The notes below the pieces were generated by a model. That model was given only the letters and a program-made list of their open reading frames with translations, ran no database searches and was not told where the DNA came from. Made by a program: the position numbers and the translations under genes. This document shows positions 11,101 to 20,335 of a stretch of 64,000 nt of DNA, piece by piece; position 1 is the first letter of the stretch, and each line of letters starts with the position of its first letter. This DNA is from Canna indica. Lineage: Eukaryota; Streptophyta; Magnoliopsida; Zingiberales; Cannaceae. The DNA lies in contig CP136891.1 in assembly GCA_034359265.1 (NCBI GenBank), positions 48,972,001-49,036,000 on the forward strand, given 5' to 3'.

Positions 11101-11947
11101 GAGAGGCTTGACTTAGGTCATGTTGCGTCATATCTTTATGAATGACGGAGAGGCTCGTAGAGGAGCCGAGTTGCGGGCTAAGCCCGGGAGATTGGATGAC
11201 TAATTCCCAACCTGCAGAACAAGTTCGGATGAGTAATTCCTGATTGTTCTGGTTTGGCCTCGTGGGATAAGTTCGGAGGACCTACCCGATTATCCCCGAG
11301 GTGGTTTGTTAAGGAATAAGTTCGGAGGGCCTACCCGATTATTCCTGGGATATATTAGAGGAGTAAGTTCGAAGGGCCTACCCGATTACTCCTATGATAT
11401 CTTAAAGGGGAAAGTTTGGAGGGCCTAATAGCTAGTCACACTTTCGTGACCTCATTCTTGTAGAGTTGGATGTTACGCTATTGCTTATCTCTGTGCTATT
11501 TTATTATGGGGGTTGGTAGAACCGCTCACTGAGTTCTTTGAACTCACTCGTTGTCGTTGTTTTGTTTTGCAGAGCTTGATCGGTGAGGTGGGCTGGAGCA
11601 CTTGGCGCAGCTGGAGGGCAAAGGAGCCACATGATCTCATAGCAGTCCTAGTTAGGGGTCGTAGTCGAGTCTGTAGTAGGTTGTCATGCACTTTTGTTTT
11701 GATATTTGGAATTGTAGTCCCATGGGGACATTCATGTTTTATTCAGTTTATATTTATTAAAAGAAATGTTGCTCTTCGATTTATTTATTTCCGCACTTGA
11801 GATATTTATTTTAAACCTTGTTGTTTTAAAATAAAAGCTGTTGTTTATTCCGCTATCTTATGATGTTGGCATGTGCATGAGTTAGGTTACGGGGTATAGG
11901 CACATATACCCTGGCCGGTCATGTGACCCTGTATTTGGGGCGTGACA
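11101..11947 (+). repeat. Tekay 5' LTR, 5'-truncated
   Basis: It ends GGGGCGTGACA directly before the PBS. It carries an inverted-repeat array (11217-11393), the conserved paired hairpins (11511-11548) and the GCAGCTGGAGGGCA block. It aligns with the distal part of the 3' LTR (27283-28261) and of the fragment 45121-47041. The proximal part, with the TGTAAT start and TATA region, is missing where it meets the CACTA terminus at 11100. Confidence 0.85.
11217..11393 (+). repeat. Tandem inverted-repeat array in Tekay LTR
   Basis: Four units share the core AAGTTCGGAGGGCCTACCCGA, with variants, and have flanking arms that pair: AGAACAA/TTGTTCT (11217-11250), GGGATAA/TTATCCC (11264-11296), GGAATAA/TTATTCC (11313-11345) and AGGAGTAA/TTACTCCT (11359-11393). 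The arms differ between units but stay complementary within each unit. Confidence 0.85.
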
Positions 11948-11950
11948 ATG

Positions 11951-11962
11951 TGGTATCAGAGC
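11951..11962 (+). promoter_or_regulatory. Primer binding site, initiator Met-tRNA
   Basis: TGGTATCAGAGC lies 3 bases after the LTR end and is complementary to the 3' end of plant initiator tRNA-Met. It sets the 5' LTR end at 11947 and the strand of the element. Confidence 0.92.
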
Positions 11963-12159
11963 ATGTGGTTCGGTTTGACTACGACCTAGAGTTGTCACCG
12001 TATAGGGCATTGCTAGCGTGTCAGTATACTGTAGGGGTATGCTATGAGATCAATGGGCCAAGTATGCACTTCAGCGCGACTTGTGGTTTATTTATTTAAC
12101 GACTTAAGGTGAATTGAATTGTTCAAATTTTGATAATTCTTTCTGGTGATTCTAGATCG

Positions 12160-13428
12160 ATGGAGGCTTTTGATGCCGCAAGGAGCGGTAGTGACAACAA
12201 CTCTACTGAGCGCCGAGGCTGAGGCTGAGGTCGGGGCCGGGGTCGTGGGAGACCACCGCTAGCCCGGGAGGGGGTGGGACAGGATCTTTTGGTTTTGCAG
12301 CTGCAGGCCCGAGTGGTTGAGCTAATAGAGGCACTCCGCAGAGAGCAGGAGCTGAGGCGGCAGCCACCGCCAGTACCGGCAACACCCACAGTACCAGAGG
12401 TGGTCCAGCCAGTGGCACCGATGGTCAGAGCACCTTCATATGCATATTTTGTTGCATTCAGGCCACCGGAGTATACAGGGACCGATCAACGGGTGGAGGT
12501 CAACAATTTCCTGGGAGATTGCTATGAGCTGTGCAAGGAGCTTGGTTGTTCTTCTGAGATGACTGCTCGACTGATTGGGTTACAGTTGAGAGGACCAGCT
12601 AAGGATTTACTTCACACCTGGAGGGACCACAGAGCAGCAGATGCACCACCCCCTACCTAGGAAGTGTTTAGAGCTGCTATGGTGGATATTTACCTACCGA
12701 TGAGCATCCGGGACAAGCAAGTGAAAGAGTTCGAGTTACTATGTCAGACGGGCAGTACGACGATGTCAGATTATGAGATGGAGTTCACTCGGCTCTCAAA
12801 GTACCATCCCACCTTGATAGCCACAGAGACCGCCAGGGTCAAGAGGTTTGTTGAGGGGTTGAGGCCGCAGATTGCCAGACTGATCCATTACACCGAAGGC
12901 ACTTCCTTTGCTCGGGTTGTAGACGAGGTGCTCCGAAAGGAGGCGTTAGTACCAACAGATAGGCATGATGGTCCTCAGAAGAAAAAGTTTTGACCCCAGC
13001 CTTTGGGGGGTTGGCCAGCTCACTCAGAGGGGACTTTCAGGAGAGAAGATCCACCATAGGGCGGAGGTCATAATAGTTCCAGAGGCTACATGGGTTCAGG
13101 ACCAGGGGCATCATCTGGGGGTTCGCGGCGGAGATCTGGGCCGCAGCAGTATAACCGATGTCACAGGAGGCACTTGAGGGCTTGTTGGGGACATTTTGAG
13201 GTATGTTTCAGTTGTGGGCAGATTGAACATTTCAGAAAGGATTGTCCTAGCAAGGGCAATCAGCAGCCTAATCAGACTAGAGAAAAGGCACCAATGTCAG
13301 TGGGTTCCGTGGCTCAGAGGGGTCAGACTCAGGGAGGAGGCCAGCGAGCTGGTGGTTCAGAGAGGCCCGCTGCACGGATGTTTGTTATGAATCAAGAGGG
13401 CGCTGAGGCGTCCAGGGCAGTGGTGTAA
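12160..13428 (+). pseudogene. Tekay gag (capsid and nucleocapsid)
   Basis: The frame opens at ATG 12160 (MEAFDAARSGSDN). It then hits TGA codons in an Arg-Gly tract near 12220-12230, continues as a coiled-coil segment (VVELIEALRREQELRRQ), and a capsid domain of the retrotrans_gag family (FRPPEYTGTDQRVEVNNFL, DYEMEFTRLSKYHP, RFVEGLRPQIARLI). A TAG at 12658 and stops near 12991 and 13065 interrupt it. The nucleocapsid zinc knuckle CFSCGQIEHFRKDC (about 13202-13243) keeps all four CCHC ligands. Gag would form the cytoplasmic particle and bind the element RNA. The frame ends at 13428, just before protease. Confidence 0.85.
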
Positions 13429-13435
13429 GGTAATA

Positions 13436-13768
13436 TTGTTGTATGGTCTGCCATTGCATGTCTTATTTGATTCGGGTGCTACGCACTCTTTTGTATCTTC
13501 TTTGTTTGTTGCTAAGTTGTCCGGGGTACCTTCTGTGCTTGAGTTACCTCTTGTGGTATCTACCCCTATGGGCATTTCTGTGATGGCAGAGACAGTCTTT
13601 CAGGGCTGCGAGGTTGTCACTTATGGGCATGTGTTGATAGGCGACTTGACACTCCTGCCGATGTTGGAGCTTGATGTGATCTTGGGCATGGACTGGTTGG
13701 CGGACCATTTCATCATAGCGGATTACAGGGCTAAGACTATGACCTTCAGTAAGCCCAGATTGCCCTAG
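13436..13768 (+). pseudogene. Tekay aspartic protease
   Basis: 110 residues carry the retroviral-type protease active site in VLFDSGATHSFVS, with catalytic Asp in DSGA, and a conserved distal block LELDVILGMDWLADHF. In Tekay elements this domain is part of the gag-pol polyprotein and cleaves it. The open frame is bounded by a stop after FSKPRLP at 13768. The usual family sequence continues in frame, so this end is probably mutational. It follows gag by a few bases and precedes RT. Confidence 0.85.
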
Positions 13769-13861
13769 TTTACCTTCCAAGGTGAGGGAAGGGGAGAACC
13801 GTTGATGGTGATTTAAGCTCTTAGGGCTCGGAAGCTACTTCCGGGCGGGTGCCAATCCTTC

Positions 13862-15275
13862 TTGGCCTTTGTGTCTGTCATAGAGGAAGGCGGAGGTGCA
13901 GCTAAGGACATAGGGGGGACACCCATGGTGTGTGGATTCCCTGATGTGTTCATAGAGGAGTTGCCAGCGTTGCCTCCAAATCAGGAGATCAAATTCTGTA
14001 TTGATTTACAACCAGGGGTGAAGCTGATCTCCATTCCACCGTACCGGATGGCACCAACTGAGTTGAGGGAGTTGAAGTCCCAGTTGCAGGAGCTGCTTGA
14101 GTTGGGTTTCATTCGCCCAAGTGTTTCTCCTTGGGGTGCTCCAGTGCTCTTTGTGAAATATAAAGATGGGTCCATGCAGATGTGCATTGATTATCGAAAG
14201 CTTAATAAGGTAACGGTGAAGAATCGGTACCCGCTGCCCAGGATTGATGACTTGTTTGATCAAATTCAAGGAGATCAGTGGTTTTCTAAGATTAACATGC
14301 GATCAGGGTATCATCAGTTGAGCATCCGGAACAGTGACGTCCCTAAGACTGCTTTCAGGTCGAGGTATGGGCACTTTGAGTTCCTGGTGATGTCCTTCAG
14401 GCTGACTAATGCACTTGTAGTATTTATAGATCTGATGAACCGAGTGTTCAGAGAAATCTTGGATAAATTCGTAATTGTGTCCATTGATGATATTTTGATT
14501 TATTCCAGGAGCAGGGAGGAGCATGCTGAACACTTGAGGGTAGTTCTGGAAACTCTCAGGGAGCACCAATTATATGCCAAGTTCTCCAAGTGCGAGTTCT
14601 GGCTGGAGAGCGTTGGGTTTCTTGGCCATGTGGTGTCCACGGAAAGGGTAAAGGTGGACCCCGCAAAGATAGAAGCAGTTCAGAATTGAAAGAGGCCGAC
14701 TAATGTCACAGAGATCTGCATTTTCTTAGGGTTGGCAGATTATTACAAAAAGTTTATGGAGAATTTCTCCAGGATTGCAGAGCCATTGACTCGCCTAACT
14801 CAGAAGAAGGTCAAGTTCGTATGGGATAGTAAGTGCGAGTAGAGCTTTTTGTAGCTCAAGGACCGCTTGACGTCGGCGCCAGTTCTAGCAGTACCTTCGG
14901 GCTCGGGAGGGTTTGTTGTTTATTGTGATGCCTCCTGGGTCGGCTTTGGTTGTGTGTTGATGTAAAATGGTAGGGTGATAGCTTATGCCTCTAGGTAGTT
15001 GAAGGTTCACGAGAAGAATTACCCAACCCATAATCTTGAGCTGGCTGCGGTGGTGTTCGCATTAAAGCTGTGGCGTCACTACCTTTATGGCGAGGCTTGT
15101 GAGATATACACTGATCATAAGAGCCTCCAGTATTTGCTCACCTAGAAGGAGTTGAACCTGAGGTAGAGAAGATGGCTTGAACTTTTGAAGGACTATGACT
15201 GCACGATCATGTACCATCTAGGGAAGGCTAATGTAGTAGCCGATGCTTTGAGCAGGAAGTCTATGGCAGTCTAGT
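13862..15275 (+). pseudogene. Tekay reverse transcriptase and RNase H
   Basis: The uninterrupted part 13862-14689 gives [22 protein letters not shown], a [14 protein letters not shown] block and the catalytic [15 protein letters not shown] with both Asp residues kept, then [21 protein letters not shown] at 14687 ends the open frame, but the same frame continues as a connection domain (FLGLADYYKKFMENFSRIA) and RNase H: VVYCDASWVGFG, the catalytic [11 protein letters not shown] and the terminal [14 protein letters not shown]. At least six more stops, near 14840-15180, are mostly TAG where the family has Gln. Its role is cDNA synthesis in the particle. Confidence 0.88.
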
Positions 15276-15369
15276 GCATTTGGCGATCAGGAGGAGGCCG
15301 TTGGCTCAGGATTTGGCCCTATGTTTGGATGGCGGGGAAGTCTAATCAGTATCAGATTCCGGTGCGCTG

Positions 15370-16175
15370 GTGGCTCACCTAAGGGTGCAGTTCATGTTGG
15401 TTGATATGTTGCGAGCAGCGCATGAGGAGGATGTTTTCTGTGCTCTCACTAAGGATCTGGCCAGGAGGGGAGATGCAGATAATGGGTTCATTGTTGGCTT
15501 GGAGGGCATTTTGAGGTTTAAGAACCAGATAGTGGTACCTGATATGGCTGAGGTTTGTAGGCAGGTGCTGGAGTTGGCTCATTGGTCCACATACACTATG
15601 CATCCGGGAGCCACGAAGATGTACCGTGACCTAAGGCAAAATTATTGGTGGAAAGGCATGAAAAAAGAAGTGGTCGAGTTTGTGTCTAAGTGCCTGGTGT
15701 GTCAACAAGTGAAGGCTGAGCATTTGAAGCCGACTAGGTTGCTCTAGAACCTAGAAGTACCAAAGTGAAAATGGGAGAAGATAATCATGGATTTTGTGGC
15801 AGGATTGCCAAATTCTAGGAAGGGCAATGATTCTATTTGGGTAGTGGTGGATCACCTAACCAGACTTTGCATTTTATACCGGTTAGGATGACCTTTTCAG
15901 CTGAGCAGTATGCGAGGTTGTTCTTGGATCGGATCATCGCATATCATGGTGTTCCCGTGATGATCATCTTAGATTGGGGTACTTAGTTCACAACTCATTT
16001 TTGGCAGTCATTCTAGGAGGCCTTGAGCACTCAGGTTCGGTTCAGTACTGCGTTTCACCCTCAGACAGATGGTCAGTCGGAGCGGGTTATTCAGACGCTG
16101 GAGGATATGCTGAGAGCTTATGTCCTGGATTTGGAGGGCAGTTGGGAGAGGCACCTACCTATGATTGAGTTTGCC
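15370..16175 (+). pseudogene. Tekay integrase, zinc-binding and catalytic domains
   Basis: 15370-15747 carries the HHCC zinc-binding domain: LAHWSTYTMHPGATKMYRDL, YWWKGMKKEVVEFVSKCLVC and CQQVKAEHLKP. The catalytic core continues as IIMDFVAGLPNSRKGNDSIW. A frameshift follows near 15865 and the core then resumes as FSAEQYARLFLDRIIAYHG and TDGQSERVIQTLEDMLRAY. First Asp, second Asp and Glu positions are recognisable. Stops at about 15745, 15768, 15985, 16015 and 16177 break it. It would insert the cDNA; the DDE triad is preserved but scattered over frames. Confidence 0.83.
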
Positions 16176-16205
16176 TAAGATAACAGCTACCACAACAGCA
16201 TTGGG

Positions 16206-16845
16206 ATGACCCCATTTGAGGCATTGTATGGGTGGAGATGCAGGTCGCCTATAGGCTGGTTTGAGGTAGGGGATTCCCTCATGATGGGACCTGACATGGT
16301 GGAGGAGGCAGTAGAAAAAGTGAAGCTAATCAGAGAGAGGCTGTTGGCAGCTCAGAGTCGCCAGAAGATGTATGCGGATGGAAAGGCCAGGGAGGTAGAG
16401 TTTGCTGAGGGGGATATGGTGTTCCTCAAGGTGTCCCATGTGATAGGCGTGGTGAGATTTGGTAAGAAAGGAAAGCTAAGCCCTAGGTTCATTGGGTCGT
16501 TTCCTATTCTCAGGCGCAGGGGAGCTGTGGCATATGAGTTAGCCTTACCTCCTAGTATGGACCGAGTACATCCAGTGTTCCATGTCTTTATGCTGAAGAA
16601 GTACATTCAGGATGAGTCCTATGTGATCAAGCCTATCGCAGTGGAGGTGGATTTAGCAGTCTCTTATGAGGAGCGGCTAGTTGAGGTCCTAGACCGTCAG
16701 ATCAGAAAGTTGAGGTCCAAGGAGATACCCTTGGTGAAGGTCAGATGAGAGCACCATTCCGGCCAGGAGGCCATTGGGAGGTGGAGCAAGATATGAGGGA
16801 GCGTTATCCTTCATTGTTTGATGTTTTGCTGAGTCCTTAATTTTC
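16206..16845 (+). pseudogene. Tekay integrase C-terminus and chromodomain
   Basis: 180 open residues start at MTPFEALYGWRCRSP and contain AEGDMVFLKVSHVIG and KLSPRFIGSFPILRR, the typical GPY/F-like segment. Next come DRVHPVFHVFMLKKYI and the start of a chromodomain (SYEERLVEVLDRQIRKLRSK). After a TGA at 16746 the frame continues with the terminal part ending in MRERYPSLF near 16820. Chromodomains on Tekay integrase direct insertion to heterochromatin. The PPT begins 30 bases beyond. Confidence 0.83.
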
Positions 16846-16875
16846 TTTTCTGAAATTCGAGGATAAATTTTCTTT

Positions 16876-16888
16876 AAGGAGGGAGGAT
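16876..16888 (+). promoter_or_regulatory. Polypurine tract before Tekay 3' LTR
   Basis: AAGGAGGGAGGAT lies immediately before the TGTAATATTC start of the LTR at 16889. It is the expected primer for plus-strand cDNA synthesis. Confidence 0.85.
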
Positions 16889-17746
16889 TGTAATATTCTA
16901 GATATCTTAATTTTATTTTTCCTCTTATGTTTGTGTTTGCTAGCCTAACGGACTAGTGCGAGGTCGAGCCGAGTCGACTCATGGTCCGGGGCGAGCTTGT
17001 GAGCTCGGGTAAGTAGGATATGAAATATGTGAATTAGGCTGAGTAGTTAAATTTATTCAATTTGATGTTGTGTATGCCTAATTGTTTAATTATGTTTATG
17101 TGCTTATTTAATGCTTATGATTTATTATGAGATTAGAATAAGTTTAATTAAGTATTTAAGTTATCGGGTTTGGGTTCAGCTTGAGGTGGATGCGGGTTGG
17201 ATAAAGAGTTTAGAGGGATTAGGATTGAGGAGGAAATATAAAAACCCCTCCCCTTGGCTTGTGGCTCCTATTTTGGAGCCACCCAAAGTTTTGAGAAAGG
17301 GAGCCAGCCGCTAGCCCCCTTTCCTCTTCCCCTTGGAGCCGCCGCCGCCCATGGAGCCGAGTCCTCAAGACTCCATCTCTTCTCCTTCCTCTCCTCTTCC
17401 TCCCCTTTAGAGCCGAGCCGAGAGGAGCTAGCCGAAGCCAACCCCTCTCTCTTCCCCTCTCTCCCTCTCCTCAAGCCAGCGGCTTGAGGTGAGCCGCCAC
17501 CCCCTCTCCTCCCCTTTTTGTGTCGAGCCGCCATCTTTTGAAGCCGGATTCGAGGGCCGTCATCCAGGATTTCTCTCTTATTCATCCTTCCTAATTAGGT
17601 GAGTGGTTTTACTCACCTTCTTTCGGGTTTCTTCGAGTTCTTGAAGCCAATCTTGAAGGCTATTGAATCTTGATTTGTTTTTCGACGATTTCTCGATTTC
17701 TTGACGTTCTTGTTGTGTGTCGTGTTTGAGGAGGCCTTAAACCCTT
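16889..17746 (+). repeat. Tekay 3' LTR, first part
   Basis: It starts TGTAATATTCTAG after the PPT. A TATA box (TATAAAAA) is at 17237-17244, followed by a C-rich leader. It is interrupted at 17746 by the copia element, whose 5-bp target duplication CCCTT occupies 17742-17746. It resumes at 27283. This is the only copy in the window that preserves the LTR start and promoter. Confidence 0.9.
17237..17244 (+). promoter_or_regulatory. TATA box in Tekay LTR
   Basis: TATAAAAA is followed at about 30 bases by a short pyrimidine-rich stretch suited to transcription start. The position inside the LTR fits a retroelement promoter. Confidence 0.55.
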
Positions 17747-18410
17747 TGTTGTATGAAATCCGACACTAGAAGGGGGGTTGAATAGTGTCAGTCCCTTTTT
17801 ATTTGATCAAATTTTCTTTTTACTCAATTTAACTTCAATCAAATGCAAATGTATCTTAACAATGGATGTGATCAAATATCAAGAGCAATAATGAGCAAAT
17901 ATTGAAAACAATGCAAACACGATCAATTATAGTGGTTCGGCCAACTGCCTACTCCACTACCTTGGCTCCTCACCAAGGATTTCTAACCAACTGCTTTATA
18001 GAACTTGTGTTTCCCTTCGAATACAACTGAGGACACTCTTCTCACCTCTTTGAGAACTCCTCAAACCTATTCACCTAGGCAAAACACAAATCTACAAAGC
18101 CTAACCCTAAGTGTTTCTCTAGCACACCTAGCAAGCTATTACAGGTGAAAACAAGTTTAAAATAACTTCAAAAACAATGAAAAAGAGCTAGGAATTTGAG
18201 AGAAGAACCAATGCACTTTTCCCAAGCCTTCAAGCCTTCAACTTGCTAGTAAATGAGCTTGAGTCGTAGCAGAGTTGAGGAGCAGTGGGCGCTTGAAGAA
18301 GAACATTAACGGTAGAGCAGAGCGCGCAGCAATCGATTTCTTTGAAGGCTTAAATCACTTCTTAAATGCTCAATAATATCTCTAAGGAGTCTTAAGGTAG
18401 TTAGGTGAGG

Positions 18411-18420
18411 GTTATTTATA
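18411..18420 (-). promoter_or_regulatory. TATA box in copia LTR
   Basis: The minus strand reads TATAAATAAC just downstream (in element sense) of the palindrome cluster. The other LTR has TATAAGTAAC at the same place, so the box has changed in one copy. Confidence 0.5.
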
Positions 18421-18469
18421 ACCCTCAACTGAACGGGCTATTCAACGAGCAGAAAACTAGCTGTTACAG

Positions 18470-18810
18470 TCGTTCGGTCGCTTGTTGGTCGATTGTCGGT
18501 CGATCGACTGATCGACCGCCTACGACCGCTACCATTTTTGTGCTTTACTCGTGTCGTCCGGTCGATCGATGGGTCGACCGAATGGATCGCGACTTCATTG
18601 ATCCGCAATCTGGTCGACCAATGCAGTTAAGCTAGAGGCGCGATTTGCAATATGTAATCCAGTCGACCGATGCACCTTCTGCCAAATTTTGGTTTCGGTC
18701 GGTCGACCGACGTAGCCTTCTGCCAATTTTATGGCATCATTCGGTCGACGAAATAGGCTACTACCAGTATTCTGCCTTGTTCGGTTAACCGACCGGTCGA
18801 CCGAACTCAG
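18470..18810. repeat. TCGA palindrome cluster in copia LTR
   Basis: Repeated self-complementary motifs such as GTCGATCGACTGATCGACC, TCGGTCGACCGA and GGTCGACCGA are separated by 10-40 bases. The same cluster is at 26540-26960 in the other LTR and, more diverged, at 38545-38790 in a solo LTR. Confidence 0.85.
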
Positions 18811-19137
18811 GCTAAGGCTGATTTTTACTTTGAATTTGTTACATGCTTTTTCATGGATTTAGTTACCAAGTTTTAACTAGGATAACTTTACAATTTGGCT
18901 TGGGATAAAATCATCCTAGGGGTATATTACATAATTTCTACTTGATCTATGCCCGAGCCTTTCTTTGACGTTTTCTTCTTGCATTTCTTTGACGGTCTTT
19001 TCTTTTGTTCCATTTGAACGAACTTCGCATGCTTATCGCAACCTCAACCTGAACTCCAAACTTCACACATAGATTAAATACATGTTTGTTATCATCAAAA
19101 TGAAGATCGAAGCTTGAGAAAAACCCTTAAGCCAACA

Positions 19138-19151
19138 ATCTCCCCCTTTTT
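19138..19151 (-). promoter_or_regulatory. Copia polypurine tract
   Basis: The minus strand reads AAAAAGGGGGAGAT directly before the LTR start TGTTGG. This is the standard PPT position. Confidence 0.88.
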
Positions 19152-19609
19152 GATGATGACGAACATAACATGGAATTTTAAGAAAACATATGCATATTTT
19201 TTGTGAGTTGGAGTTAAGGCATTCAAGATATATAACTCAACCTATGCATACAAATGCTTATAACTCAACCTATACTCCTATACTCCCCCTATCAATGTGC
19301 ATATCATTTATGTAACTCCCCCTAACTATATGCATCATAAAAACCAAGTGTGACCTTACTTTTTCTCCCCCTTTTGACATCAATCAAAAAGGGTAAGAGT
19401 TAAGGTACAATTAATGAGCTTCATCATGAAAACCAAGAAAGCCACAAAACCAAGTATCATCTACCACTATAGTCATTCCTATTAATGTAAGCCTATAGAA
19501 GGCATACATCAATAAGTCGCAAAGCCCCATTACAGAGCAATACATAAGTGTTATGATACTTTATAGAATGCAAGTTTTGAAAACTATATAAGTTTCGAAG
19601 AAAAGCATC
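19152..19609. other. Copia 3' untranslated region
   Basis: Non-coding sequence between RNase H and the PPT, containing several CTCCCCCT tracts (19281, 19315, 19365) that resemble extra polypurine tracts on the minus strand. No env-like ORF, which some SIRE elements carry, is visible here. Confidence 0.6.
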
Positions 19610-20335
19610 TTAACTACTAGGAAAAGCACAAATTCCTAATTGCATCCTTAAATTTGTAAAGCTTTCTTCAACCAAGGGTTTTGTAAATATATCGACAAGT
19701 TGTTTGTTGGTGGATACAAATTCTACTGATATATTTCCCTTAGTCACATTATCCCTAAGAAAATGGTGCCTTAAGTCAATAAGCTTAGTCCTAGAGTGTA
19801 AAATAGGATTGTTTGTTAAATTTATTGCACTAGTATTATCACAATGAATAGGTATGCAAGAGTACTTAAGTCTATAGTCTAAAAGGGTTTGTTTCATCCA
19901 AAGGACTTGTGCACAACAACTAGCCGCAGTGATGTATTCCGCTTCGATAGTTGAAAGTGTAACTGAGTTTTATTTCTTTGAGAACCAAGAAACAAGACTC
20001 ACTCCTAAGAATTGACAACACCCACTAGTGTTTTTTCTATCTACTTTACATCCGGCAAAAATCGCGTCCAAAAAATTGATTAAATCAAATGATGTATGAC
20101 ATGGATACCATAATCCTAAGTCAATTGTGCCCTTTAAATATCTCAATATGCATTTGACCGCACTTAAATGAGACATTCTAGGGCAAGATTGAAATCTAGC
20201 ACATGCACATACGCTAAACATGATATCGGGTCTACTTGCGGTTAAGTAAAAAAGACTACCAATCATACCTCGATATCGTTTTTCGTCAACTTTGACATCC
20301 TCTTCATCTTTGTCAAGCTTGATGGATGTGCTCAT
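19610..20335 (-). pseudogene. Copia RT C-terminus and RNase H
   Basis: The frame 19970-20335 begins MSTSIKLDKDEEDVKVDEKR and includes the conserved RGMIGSLFYLTASRPDIMFS and KCILRYLKGTIDLGLWY. After a TAA following SWFSKK it continues as STIEAEYITAASCCAQVLWM and then CIPIHCDNTSAINLTNNP (19610-19960), the RNase H end with the conserved Glu and Asp. It is offset from the RT frame by a small indel near 20345. RNase H removes the RNA template during cDNA synthesis. The final residues ICAFPSS precede the stop at 19610. Confidence 0.88.

Larger units (their letters stand above)
17747..19137 (-). repeat. Copia 3' LTR (minus-strand element)
   Basis: 1391 bp with terminal TGTTG...CAACA. It carries a dense cluster of GGTCGACCG-type palindromes (18470-18810). 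A TATAAATAAC motif (minus, 18411-18420) is the likely promoter. It is flanked outside by CCCTT and inside by the PPT. It is closely similar to 25824-27282, with a shorter palindrome region. Confidence 0.9.

Noticed and set aside
11951..11962. Possible tRNA gene remnant
   Set aside because: TGGTATCAGAGC matches a tRNA 3' end complement but there is no cloverleaf around it. It is a primer binding site.
13862..14689. Endogenous pararetrovirus (caulimovirus-like) RT
   Set aside because: The gene order gag-PR-RT-RH-IN with LTRs, a PPT and a chromodomain is that of a Ty3/gypsy chromovirus. No movement protein or coat protein is present.
17254..17585. ORFs on both strands in the LTR leader (77 and 105 residues)
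   Set aside because: C/T-rich LTR leader without stops by composition; no conserved domain and no start context. Not present as ORFs in the other LTR copies.
19152..19609. env-like ORF in the SIRE 3' region
   Set aside because: Only about 460 non-coding bases lie between RNase H and the PPT; no signal peptide or transmembrane-containing ORF.
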